Origin: Oscillospiraceae bacterium | GTDB lineage: Bacteria > Bacillota > Clostridia > Oscillospirales > Ruminococcaceae | Length of the DNA: 64,000 nucleotides | Direction: 5' to 3' | Assembly: GCA_016281125.1 (NCBI GenBank) | Contig: JAEEIA010000010.1 | Coordinates: forward strand, 1-64,000 | Shown here: positions 6,104 to 15,000 of the stretch, piece after piece | Position numbering within the stretch: position 1 is the stretch's first letter | Layout of the letters: each line of letters starts with the position of its first letter | Notes under the pieces: model-generated | What the model saw: only the letters and a program-made list of their open reading frames with translations | Told to the model about the DNA's origin: nothing | The model's database searches: none | Made by a program: the position numbers and the translations under genes

Positions 6104-8824
6104 TTACTTTTTCTTCAGCAGGTCTTCCCATGTGAAATCATCTTTCCGTGCAACATACTTTTCTGTGTAGTATCTGAGGATGAGCTGTGCGTCATCAACG
6201 CTGACCTCGCCGTCGCCGTTGACATCGGCGGCTGCTTTCTCTTCCGGGGTGAGTGTGCTTTCCAGACCTGCAACGTGCCGTGTATATGCTTTCAGTGTGA
6301 GCTGTGCGTCTTCCACGGAAACCTCATTGTCGCCGTTGAAGTCGCCCTTGATGGGCTGCGGCGCAGGTGCGGTCGTCGTGGCCGGTGTTGTGGTAGTCAC
6401 TGCGGTCGTAGTAGCCACAGCAGGAGCTGTGGTCACAGGCTTGGTTGTAGCAACAGGCTTGGTCGTAGCCGGAGCACTGGTCGTGACCGTTACCTTTGTG
6501 GTAGCAATGCTCTTAGTTGTAGCAGGTGCACTGGTCGTGATAGCTGCCTTTGTGGTGGTCGTTATGACACCGGGTTCTTTTACGGTAGTCATGGCCTTTT
6601 CCTTGACCGTGATGTTGTAGGATTCCTTTGCGTAAACATAGGAACCGTCCTTGGTGGTGACAGTTGCCGTTACAGGATATACACCGGCAGCGTACGTGTT
6701 GACCTTGGATATGTCAACCGTCAGTACCACCGGAAATTCATATTCATCGTTCATGCCGAATGTCAGATAATATCCTTCTGTACGAACTGTTTCATCCATG
6801 TAATCCATCAAAACGAACGGTCTGCCAGCGGTATTGTATATTTTTATTGCTGTGTATTCCGCAGTAAAGCGATACTTTCCGCCGGCGTAATCCACCTTTT
6901 CACCGACATAGTATTCGGTTTTTGTCGGCGGTACGAGTTCGATCTTGACTTTAAGATCTTTTTCGGAAACTGCCGGCTTTGTGGTTGTTGTGGACGGTGT
7001 TTGGGTTGTAACGGTTGCCTTGGTGGTAACCGGTGCTTTGGTCGTCGTGATGACCTTTGTGGTGACCGGAACAGCGGCTGCCGTGGTGACCGCAGGCACA
7101 GTCTGCGCCGTGCCGCCGATCTTGATATTGAACGATTCCTGCGCGAGAACAGTGCTGCCGGTCTGATCGGTGATCGACACTGTTACGGGATATTCGCCGG
7201 TAGAATTGATGTTGACTTTGGTTTTGTCAACAATCAGCATCAGCGGAAAGACATATTGCGGATTCTGGCCGATGCCCACAGAAAATGCTTCCTGATACAG
7301 TGATTCTTTAATGCCGGAAAGATTCATGGGAGAGCGTCCCATTCCGCCTCTGTCCCGCAATAGAATCGTGTATGAGAAACTTGCGCCGGTGTAATCCACG
7401 GCTTCACCGAGCTCATATTCCGTCCTCGTCGGCGGCGTCAGGCTGATTTCGATATCAAGATCATGTATGGTCGGTTCCGGTTTTGTGGTTGTGGTCTGCA
7501 CTGTGGTCGTAACGCTGGGGTACAATGTGACCTTGGGCGGGTGGGTCAAAGCATAAGTCGTGATTCTTTTGGTTGTGGTTGTGACCGGTGCTGTAGTAAC
7601 CGGTTTGGTTGCTTCGGTCGTGACCGGTGCTTTGGTTGTAATCGGGGCTTTTGTGGTTGTCACGGTCGTTGTCGTGACCGGAGCAGTCGTGGTGACGGTC
7701 GTTGTGGTGGTCGTCGGGATTTCACCGAGTGATTCAAATTCCAGATCGAACTTTTCTGCGAACGTCTGCGCTGTGGAGCCCTCATAGCCGCAGATCACGC
7801 CGTTGTAATAGCTGGTGCCGTTCAGCGTGTAATTGCAGATTGTGCTCAGATAACTGATGATATTGCACTCCGGGTTCAGGAATGTGATCTTTTCCAATCT
7901 TTCGCAATTTGAGAACGCCTCGCTCCCGACGTATGACACATTTTCTGGAATCACAACATTTGTCAGTGATTTGCAGTTGTAGAATGCAGAGAAACTAATG
8001 AATGTGACGGTTTTCGGGAGAATAATTTCTTTCAACGATGTGCAGTCTTCAAACATGTAGCTTCCGATTACACTAAAGCTTTCAGGGAGCTTGACAGTTT
8101 CAAGGCTTGTGCATTTACAGAAGAGCGCCTGTCCGTTGTCAGATAACAGCTGGCAATTATCCGGAATCATGATGTCTTTGAGTGAGGTACAACCGATGAA
8201 CACGCCATTGTACAGTCCGGCGTTCTTCGGAATGCTGATGGAGGTCAGCGCAGAGCAGTTCTGGAATGCAGTTGCTTCAATTGAGGCTACTTTGTCAGGC
8301 AGATCAATCTTAGTCAGAGCAGTACAGCCACTGAAAAGAGAGGAAGAAATCGTTTTCAGCTTTTTGGGCAGTTTTACGCTTTCCAGTGAGGTGCAGTTGT
8401 AGAACGCATTGGTACCGATTTCTGTTACGGAATCCGGAATGACGATCGACTTCAGCGCTTTACATTCTTTAAATGCATAATCGCCGATATTCAGCAGTGT
8501 TTTCGGCAGCGTGACAGAAATGATTTTAGCTTTGTTGCTCGTACCAAAAAAAGTCTCGGCATTGAATGCACTCCTGCAGAGGCTCAGCACCGGCAGGCCG
8601 TCGATCATATCCGGCACTGTGACCTCGGTATCCGTTCCGTTGTAATCGGCGATCTCAACGTAGGTCTCATACTTATGGATCTTAAAATCCCCGTATGTTT
8701 CCTCCTCATAGTCCGCCGCAGTCACGGTCATCGCCGGTACCGGTGACAACGGAAACGCAGCGGCACCGCCTGTTACCAGGATGCAGGCTGCCTGCACAAC
8801 AGCCAGTTTTCTGAAACCCTTCAT
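6104..8824 (-). CDS. Large LRR protein with two Ig-like modules, Thr-rich linkers and dockerin
   Basis: The 906-residue secreted protein is a mosaic: signal peptide (about 1-37), BspA-type leucine-rich repeats (about 60-350), a Thr-rich linker, a first beta-sandwich module (about 455-575), a second linker, a second copy of that module (about 620-740), a third long Thr/Val/Ala linker, and a dockerin (about 828-906) with calcium loops GDFNGDNEVSVEDAQ and DVNGDGEVSVDDAQ and a tail WEDLLKKK. The two modules are clearly homologous (TPPTRTEYELGEAVDY against VPPTKTEYYVGEKVDY; GEYPVTVSITD against GVYPVTATVTT) and resemble bacterial Ig-like domains. The linkers are probably O-glycosylated. No enzyme domain was seen; a role in adhesion or as a surface component attached through a cohesin is inferred. 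AAAGGA precedes the ATG. Confidence 0.9.
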   Translation of the reverse strand: MKGFRKLAVVQAACILVTGGAAAFPLSPVPAMTVTAADYEEETYGDFKIHKYETYVEIADYNGTDTEVTVPDMIDGLPVLSLCRSAFNAETFFGTSNKAKIISVTLPKTLLNIGDYAFKECKALKSIVIPDSVTEIGTNAFYNCTSLESVKLPKKLKTISSSLFSGCTALTKIDLPDKVASIEATAFQNCSALTSISIPKNAGLYNGVFIGCTSLKDIMIPDNCQLLSDNGQALFCKCTSLETVKLPESFSVIGSYMFEDCTSLKEIILPKTVTFISFSAFYNCKSLTNVVIPENVSYVGSEAFSNCERLEKITFLNPECNIISYLSTICNYTLNGTSYYNGVICGYEGSTAQTFAEKFDLEFESLGEIPTTTTTTVTTTAPVTTTTVTTTKAPITTKAPVTTEATKPVTTAPVTTTTKRITTYALTHPPKVTLYPSVTTTVQTTTTKPEPTIHDLDIEISLTPPTRTEYELGEAVDYTGASFSYTILLRDRGGMGRSPMNLSGIKESLYQEAFSVGIGQNPQYVFPLMLIVDKTKVNINSTGEYPVTVSITDQTGSTVLAQESFNIKIGGTAQTVPAVTTAAAVPVTTKVITTTKAPVTTKATVTTQTPSTTTTKPAVSEKDLKVKIELVPPTKTEYYVGEKVDYAGGKYRFTAEYTAIKIYNTAGRPFVLMDYMDETVRTEGYYLTFGMNDEYEFPVVLTVDISKVNTYAAGVYPVTATVTTKDGSYVYAKESYNITVKEKAMTTVKEPGVITTTTKAAITTSAPATTKSIATTKVTVTTSAPATTKPVATTKPVTTAPAVATTTAVTTTTPATTTAPAPQPIKGDFNGDNEVSVEDAQLTLKAYTRHVAGLESTLTPEEKAAADVNGDGEVSVDDAQLILRYYTEKYVARKDDFTWEDLLKKK

Positions 8825-8891
8825 GATTCTTCAATTCCTTTCTGTCTGATCATAAATTTGGCGATCCGCTCCGGATCGCGCAACATTTTTT

Positions 8892-8920
8892 ATTATATCA
8901 TATAATTGGATAATTTGCAA
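8892..8920 (-). promoter_or_regulatory. Promoter of the large LRR-dockerin gene
   Basis: On the minus strand TTGCAA (8915-8920), 17 bases, TATAAT (8892-8897). A strong hairpin (GCGATCCG-CTC-CGGATCGC, 8861-8879) lies shortly after the expected start, at the same place as the hairpin of the neighbouring LRR gene. Confidence 0.75.
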
Positions 8921-8941
8921 TATGGAAATTGTAAAATACAG

Positions 8942-8978
8942 AAAAATGCACTGTTTTCCGCAGGAGAAAGCAGTGCAT
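8942..8978 (-). terminator. Terminator of the ECF/pyridoxamine kinase operon
   Basis: ATGCACTG and CAGTGCAT form a stem with further TTTTC/GAAAA-like pairing inside; on the minus strand it is followed by TTTTTC. Confidence 0.65.
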
Positions 8979-8992
8979 CCTGTTATAACTGA

Positions 8993-9511
8993 TTAAATCA
9001 TTTTCAGCCGCGGGTCATGCATCCGTTCCATGGCCACTGCAATGACTGCATAGACAATGCCGGAGCCGACGGCCTGCACGCAGTTGCCGGGTACCGTGCC
9101 GAAAAACTGTGCCTGCCAGCCGCCGTAGAGGATCACCGCCGTGATCCAGTAGCCGATGACAGAAATCAGTCCGCAGACGACCATTGCCAGAATGCGCCGC
9201 GGTTCCAGCTTTCGCGTTCCGCCGATCCCTGAAAAGGCCAGCGCGAGCAGTCCCTTGATGAGAAATGTCGGCAGTGCGTAGACCGCGTAGCCGGAGAGCA
9301 GGTCTGCGAGCATCCCGCCGATTGCGGCTGAGGCGACTGCAAAGGGCATCGGGAGCACCGCTGCCGCAAGATAAATCACCGCGTCGCCGCAGTGGATGTA
9401 GCCGTTCCCGACCGGGATATGCAGTGCCGCTGTCAACAGTGCGGTCAGCGCGGCAAACAGTCCGGCCTGCACGGTATAGATCAGCTTTTCATTTTCCTTG
9501 TTCGGTGCCAA
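8993..9511 (-). CDS. ECF transporter S component, probably for vitamin B6 (TIGR04002-like)
   Basis: The 172-residue protein has five to six hydrophobic segments and the compact shape of an energy-coupling-factor substrate-binding subunit. The early TALLTAALHIPVGNGYIHCGD stretch and the GGMLADLLSG motif match the TIGR04002 group of S components as I recall it. S components bind a vitamin and work with the shared EcfA/EcfT module encoded elsewhere. The start is TTG 9511, chosen because CCTCCC (GGGAGG on the minus strand) stands 8 bases away. The gene overlaps the end of the pyridoxamine kinase gene by 23 bases, so the pair is translationally coupled; this is the reason to propose a B6 vitamer as substrate. 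Confidence 0.72.
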   Translation of the reverse strand: MAPNKENEKLIYTVQAGLFAALTALLTAALHIPVGNGYIHCGDAVIYLAAAVLPMPFAVASAAIGGMLADLLSGYAVYALPTFLIKGLLALAFSGIGGTRKLEPRRILAMVVCGLISVIGYWITAVILYGGWQAQFFGTVPGNCVQAVGSGIVYAVIAVAMERMHDPRLKMI

Positions 9512-10340
9512 AATGCATTCCTCCCAGACGGTAAAGCAGCGGCTCCAGCAGGACGCCCTCCGCTGCGGGTGTATTATGACGCAGGGTATTCTGCGTCACT
9601 TCCGATAAAAATGCGCCTGCCGCGGAAACAGCCTCCGCCAGCTTTGCGCCGTTTGCCAGTGCGCCGCAGAGCACGGACGCGAACAGATCTCCCGTGCCGG
9701 AAAACAGGCATTCTGTCCGGTGAACAGCAGAGTAGATCGCCTTGCCGTCCTGATACGTCAGGTTGCCGATTGTGTTTTCCTGCACAATGCCGGTGATGAC
9801 GACTGCGGGACAGCCCAGCGGGAGCAGCTTTTCGGCAAGCTGTTCCGCTTCGCGGGCGGTCAGGCATTCGCCGCGGTATTCCGTTCCGGTCAGCAGACAG
9901 GCTTCCGTAATATTCGGCGTGATGACATCGGCTTCTGCGACGAGCTCGCGCATGGCATTGCAGAGCGCCTCGGTATAGGTGCTGTACCGTTTGCCGTCAT
10001 CGCCCATGACCGGATCCAGCAGAATCCTGCACGCGGGATTTTTCAGCTTCTGCGCGTGAAAGAACTCCTTGACAATGCCGATCTGTCCGAGCGAGCCGAG
10101 AAACCCGCTGTAAATCCAGTCGAAGTCCAGATCTGCCCAGCTCTCAAAATAGGCGGGCAGCGTGTCGGTCAGGTCGGTAAAGGTATAATGCGGAAAGCCG
10201 GTATGCTTGGAGAGCACGGCGGTCGGCGCAGGACAGGCCTGGACGCCCATGACCGACAGCACCGGCAGCGCCGTTGTCAGCGAGCATCTGCCGAAGCCGG
10301 ACAGATCATTGATACAGGCCACGCGGGGTACCGTTCGCAT
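9489..10340 (-). CDS. pdxY: Pyridoxamine/pyridoxal kinase
   Basis: The enzyme phosphorylates pyridoxal, pyridoxine or pyridoxamine with ATP in the vitamin B6 salvage pathway. The protein (283 residues) shows ribokinase-like fold marks of this family: INDLSGFGRCSLT at the N-terminus, LLDPVMGDDGKRYSTY, TPNITEACLLTG, and the anion-hole motif FSGTGDLFASVLCGAL with the catalytic Asp. ATG 10340 is preferred over ATG 10349, because GGAGGA is 10 bases from the first and only 1 base from the second. It overlaps the downstream S-component gene, which fits uptake plus phosphorylation (trapping) of the vitamin. The exact choice between the pdxK and pdxY labels is uncertain. Confidence 0.9.
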   Translation of the reverse strand: MRTVPRVACINDLSGFGRCSLTTALPVLSVMGVQACPAPTAVLSKHTGFPHYTFTDLTDTLPAYFESWADLDFDWIYSGFLGSLGQIGIVKEFFHAQKLKNPACRILLDPVMGDDGKRYSTYTEALCNAMRELVAEADVITPNITEACLLTGTEYRGECLTAREAEQLAEKLLPLGCPAVVITGIVQENTIGNLTYQDGKAIYSAVHRTECLFSGTGDLFASVLCGALANGAKLAEAVSAAGAFLSEVTQNTLRHNTPAAEGVLLEPLLYRLGGMHFGTEQGK

Positions 10341-10379
10341 CGGCTGCATTCCTCCGTTTCGTTTAACTTTTCATGTAGC

Positions 10380-10408
10380 ATTATACCACGATTCCGGCAG
10401 AAATGCAA
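10380..10408 (-). promoter_or_regulatory. Promoter of the pyridoxamine kinase operon
   Basis: On the minus strand TTGCAT (10403-10408), 17 bases, TATAAT (10380-10385), about 40 bases before the start codon. Confidence 0.72.
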
Positions 10409-10449
10409 GCGCTCCGGCAGATTCTTTCCTGCGGCGCGTTCAGGCGCTG

Positions 10450-11205
10450 TTACTGCAAAGGCTCTGCGGGATACGGCGCGGCGGTCAGCGGGCATTCCTT
10501 TCTGTGCGAATACAGCAGATATGCGCCGTATGCAAGATCAATCAGACAGACCGGAATCAGCAGCAGATTATGCTCTGTTTCCGTATGGCCGATGAAGCTC
10601 AGCGAATTGTGCAGGATATGGAGCAGAATGCACGGCAGCAGGCTTTTTCCGGTATAGAGGATTGCGCCGCAGCAAATGCCGAAGCAGCAGGCGAACAGAA
10701 TCTGTATCAGCGTTTCCCCGACGGGCGATCCGTAGGCGATGTTGATCGCATGGCCGATGCCGAAGCTCAGCGCTGCAAACCAGAAGGCGCGGCGCGTATT
10801 CTTCTGCGCGATGGCACGGAACAGGATGCTCCGGAGGATCAGCTCCTCCAGAAACGGCCCGATTACGCCGACTGCAAGCACGCCGAGGAGATTCGCCGCG
10901 GCAGTCTGCTCCCGCAGACCGAACCCGCTCCAGATGTTGAATGTCGCGGCGGCAAACGGCGGGATCAGGTACAGAAAGCGTCTGAAATCCCCGCGGAAGC
11001 TGCACAGCCCGAAGTGCGCCGCCAGCTGATGCTTCCGGATAAAACCGAGCAGCACCGCGCAGATTACGAGCCCGACTGCAATCTGAATCGCATAATTCAG
11101 TGCGGCGTTATCAGTCTGGAGCCCGGCCGAACCGAATCCGACAACATAAATGACGATCCAGAGCACTGCGAACAGAACCGGCTTTTTATCATAGAGCTTC
11201 TTCAT
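10450..11205 (-). CDS. CPBP-family intramembrane metalloprotease
   Basis: The 251-residue membrane protein has about seven hydrophobic segments and the three CPBP (Abi/CAAX protease) motifs: FLEELILRSILF with the EExxxR core, FGIGHAIN with a metal-binding His, and ILLHILHNSLSF with the last His and Asn. Proteins of this group cleave substrates inside the membrane; in Firmicutes they are often linked to bacteriocin self-immunity or stress signalling. The start ATG 11205 lies inside the 3' end of the TetR gene (17-base overlap), so the two form one coupled operon. The substrate is unknown. Confidence 0.85.
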   Translation of the reverse strand: MKKLYDKKPVLFAVLWIVIYVVGFGSAGLQTDNAALNYAIQIAVGLVICAVLLGFIRKHQLAAHFGLCSFRGDFRRFLYLIPPFAAATFNIWSGFGLREQTAAANLLGVLAVGVIGPFLEELILRSILFRAIAQKNTRRAFWFAALSFGIGHAINIAYGSPVGETLIQILFACCFGICCGAILYTGKSLLPCILLHILHNSLSFIGHTETEHNLLLIPVCLIDLAYGAYLLYSHRKECPLTAAPYPAEPLQ

Positions 11206-11767
11206 GGGCTTCTCCTTTCAGCACAGCGACGGCGCCGTCCATGCAGCGCGTCAGCAGGGTTTCGCAGTACGCGGCATCGTACTGCATGGCGTTGTTTGCG
11301 AGCAGGCTTGCACAGCCGTGAACGGTCATGAACAGCTGGGCAAACACGGCCTCGGCCTGTTCCGGTGTCAGTGCGGCCTCTGCCGCGACCGCGTTCAGCA
11401 CCGGCGCATTCTCCGGTGCGGCGGTCAGCGCACCGAGCGGGGTATCCTTCAGCATCCCGGACTGAAACAGCAGCCGGAACAGATTGCGCTCCTCCGCGGC
11501 AAAGCGGATATACCGCAGGCCGATGCCGAGCAGCGGATTCCCGGGCTCCTCCTGCATCAGATATGCAGTGTGGAATTGATCGGCCAGCGTGCAGACGGCT
11601 TCTTTCAGCGCCTCTGCCGTGCGGTAATGGTACATGACCGGCTGTGTGGAACAGCCGAGCTGCTTTGCGACACTGCGGATGTTGAGTGCCTCATAGCCGG
11701 ATGTGCGGACAATCGTCAGACCGGCTTCCGCAATCATTTCTGCGGTGATTTTTGCCTTCGGCGGCAT
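11189..11767 (-). CDS. TetR/AcrR-family transcriptional regulator
   Basis: The 192-residue protein has an N-terminal TetR-type helix-turn-helix (about residues 8-55: AEAGLTIVRTSGYEALNIRS, then LGCSTQPVMYHY) and a helical C-terminal ligand-binding part with a WHG-like segment (EERNLFRLLFQSGM). The frame opens upstream at a GTG inside the operator, but AAAGGAGGGAG directly before ATG 11767 sets the start. It has a perfect promoter covered by two tandem 14-base palindromes, so it very likely represses itself and the downstream protease. The divergent ABC transporter gene at 12013 may be a second target. The inducer is unknown. Confidence 0.9.
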   Translation of the reverse strand: MPPKAKITAEMIAEAGLTIVRTSGYEALNIRSVAKQLGCSTQPVMYHYRTAEALKEAVCTLADQFHTAYLMQEEPGNPLLGIGLRYIRFAAEERNLFRLLFQSGMLKDTPLGALTAAPENAPVLNAVAAEAALTPEQAEAVFAQLFMTVHGCASLLANNAMQYDAAYCETLLTRCMDGAVAVLKGEAHEEAL

Positions 11768-11782
11768 ATTGCTCCCTCCTTT

Positions 11783-11810
11783 ATAACACGTGTTATATAA
11801 CACGTGTTAT
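11783..11810. promoter_or_regulatory. Tandem palindromic operator of the TetR regulator
   Basis: Two adjacent, identical and perfect 14-base palindromes ATAACACGTGTTAT (11783-11796 and 11797-11810). They begin at the -10 box and cover the transcription start, the typical position for a TetR repressor site. Confidence 0.85.
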
Positions 11811-11837
11811 TATACATATCACAGCGGGATTTGTCAA
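11809..11837 (-). promoter_or_regulatory. Promoter of the TetR-protease operon
   Basis: On the minus strand TTGACA (11832-11837), 17 bases, TATAAT (11809-11814): a full consensus sigma-A promoter. Its -10 box overlaps the second operator palindrome. Confidence 0.85.
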
Positions 11838-12012
11838 GTCCTGTCCGTTCGGATTTGGAACAATGCACAAAATAGAGGGCGGAAAACTGTACGGATGCAC
11901 AAAATGCCGAAATCTATTTCGTATCACAGAACATACACATTTCTATGGTATATTCCTCTCATATTTCGGTGCGGGATGCCGGAATATGAAACTTTGAAAG
12001 GTTGTGATACAT

Positions 12013-15000
12013 TTGCTCGGACTGAAAGGGATTACCAAGGATTATCTTGCGGGAGATTCCGAGGTACACGCACTCAGAGGAATTGACATCCAGTTCCGTC
12101 AGAATGAATTCGTCGCTGTGCTGGGACCCTCCGGCTGCGGCAAGACCACGCTGCTGAATATCATCGGCGGTCTTGACCGGTACACGGAAGGCGACCTGAC
12201 CATCGCGGAGAAATCCACGAAGGAATATAAGGACAGAGATTGGGATCATTACCGCAACCACACGATCGGATTCGTGTTCCAGACCTACAATCTGATTCCG
12301 CATCAGACGGTGCTCTCCAATGTGGAGCTGGCGCTGACGCTCTCGGGCGTTTCCAAGGCAGAGCGCCGCGAACGCGCAGCGAAAATGCTGGAGCGCGTCG
12401 GGCTGGGCGATCAACTCAAAAAGAAGCCGAACCAGATGTCCGGCGGACAGATGCAGCGCGTTGCGATTGCGCGTGCGCTGATCAACGATCCGGAGATCCT
12501 GCTCGCGGATGAACCGACCGGTGCGCTCGATACCGAAACGAGCGTGCAGATCATGGATCTGCTGAAGGAGATCGCAAAGGACAGACTGGTCATCATGGTC
12601 ACGCACAACCCGGAGCTCGCGGAGCAGTATGCGACGCGTATCATCCGTTTGCTGGACGGCAAGGTCGTGAGTGATTCCAGGCCGTACTCGGAAAAGCAGG
12701 CTTCTGCCGACCGCAAAAAGGTGCTGAAAAAGAAGGAGAAGGAGGAGGCCGCAAGCGCGAAAAAAGCCAAAAAGGTTTCCATGAGCAACACAACGGCCTT
12801 TTCGCTTTCGCTGAACAATCTGCTGACGAAAAAGGGCAGAACCATTCTGACGGCCTTTGCGGGCAGCATCGGCATCATCGGCATTTCGCTGATTCTCTCG
12901 CTGTCAGACGGCTTCCAGACCTTTATCAATACCGTACAGGAAAACACGCTGTCCTCGTATCCGCTGACGATCATGTCGCGGTCGGTCGATCTGTCCAGCC
13001 TGATCGAGAATGTGACGGGGCAGGCGGAGCATACCGACGATCACCCGCTTGACAAGGTCTATTCGACGGGGCAGGAAGCGAAAATGCTCAATTCGATGAT
13101 GTCCGAGGTCAAGCAGAACGACATGGCCGGCTTCAAGAAGTATATTGAGGATCATGCCGATGAGCTGAAAGCCTACAATATCGCCTACAATTACAATATC
13201 CAGCCGCAGGTGTTCCTTGCGGACACCAGCGAAAAGGTCACGCCGGTCAACCCGAACCCGCTGCTGGATGCCTACTATCAGGCGCTCGGCTATGACATGA
13301 ACAATATGTCGTCGTCGTATGCGGAGATGATGCAGACGAGCACGAACAGCATGGACATCTGGACGCTGCTCTACGGCGACCGCGAGCTGCTTGACCAGCA
13401 GTATGACGTCATCAGCGGCCACTGGCCGGAGAACATGAACGAGACCGTTCTCGTGGTTGATGAATACAACGAGATCAACGGCATGACGCTCTACGGCCTC
13501 GGCCTGCGGGATCCGAATGAGATCTCGGATATGATGACAAAGGTCATGGCCGGTGAACCGATCGAAGCGTATTCCGCAAGCTACAACTATAAGGATCTCA
13601 TGAACATGCAGTTCAGCGTGATCCTTAACTCCGACTACTACGAATTTGACAAGGCTGCAAACTGCTGGAAGGACCGTACCCGCGATGACGAATACATGGC
13701 GAAAAAGGTTGATGACGGCATTTTGGTGCATATCTCCGGCATCGTGCGGAAGAAGGCCGGTGCAGTCGGCGGCGCGCTGATGCCCGGAACCATCTGCTAT
13801 ACGCAGGAGCTTGTGGATACGCTGCTCGATCAGATTGCGGATACGGAGATTGTCAAAGCACAGCAGGAGGATCCCGAAAAGGACGTCTTTACCGGCTATG
13901 AATTCGAGGATCACGACGACGTGACAATCGACGATGTGTATGACTATCTGGACGGCCTGAGCGAAGCGGAATTTGCGCAGCTCCAGACGATGTTCTCCAA
14001 TATGTACGGCAATTCGATCCAGCCGGAGGATGTGCTCAAGAGTCTGGAATCCATGAGCGACGAGGAGCTTGTCGCGGCGGTCGCGCCGACGTTTACGGAA
14101 AAGATCACACTGGATGACGCAAAGGCATTTGCCGCGACCGAGCAGGGGCAGGGTGCACTGCTGATGATGCTGGCTGAGCAGGCAGGCACCGAGCCGGATC
14201 CGGCCATGCTGGCAGATCTGGATGACGACACGTTGCTGACGCTCTACACGGAGATGATGCAGTCCCAGCTGACGGCGGATGCGCTCCGCGAGAAGATTGC
14301 GGGCATGAGCGAGGAGGAGGTCAGCGCACTGACGGAATCGCTGAACCCGGCGAAGGACCGCGAGAGCATGAAGGCTGCGCTCAAGACCATGGACGAGGAG
14401 ATGCTGCTCAAGGTGTTTAAGCAGCAGATTCTTGCACAGTCCACGGACAATACTTATGAGGGCAATTTGCAGAAGCTCGGTCTGCGCGATCCCGACAGCC
14501 CGTTTGCAATCCGGATTTATTCGGAGAGCTTTGCGGCGAAGGAGGAATTCGAGGACTTCATTCAGTGCTACAACGACGAACAGAAGGACGAGGATGCGCA
14601 GATCGAATACACCGATTATATCGGCCTGCTGCTGAATTCGGTCACCAAGATCATCAATATGGTGTCCTATGTTCTGATCGGCTTTGTGTCGATCTCGCTG
14701 GTCGTTTCGTCAATCATGATCGGCATTATCACGTATATCTCGGTGCTGGAGCGAACCAAGGAGATCGGTATTCTCCGTTCCATCGGCGCGTCCAAGCGGG
14801 ATGTCAGCCATGTGTTCAATGCGGAAACCTTTATCGTCGGACTGGTCGCCGGTCTGATCGGCGTGGCAGTCACTGTGCTGCTGGATATTCCGGTCAATAT
14901 GATCATCGAGAAGGCCTCGGGTGTTGCGCATGTCGCGTTCCTGCGCCCGGTCTATGCTGCGGCGCTGGTGGCGATTTCCGTGCTGCTGACGCTGATTGCA

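Noticed and set aside
6360-7730. Dense short repeats of GGTxGTGGT type that look like a tandem repeat or CRISPR-like array
   Set aside because: They are codons of Thr-rich linkers (ACC, ACG, ACT) in the LRR-dockerin gene read on the minus strand; units have no fixed length or spacers.
9017-11800. Several plus-strand open frames opposite the kinase, protease and TetR genes
   Set aside because: Shadow frames with no ribosome binding sites; the minus-strand genes have clear motifs and overlapping operon structure.
12004-12012. GTG 12004 as start of the ABC transporter gene
   Set aside because: It is only two bases from the GAAAGG ribosome binding site; TTG 12013 fits spacing and the family's usual N-terminus better, though not with certainty.
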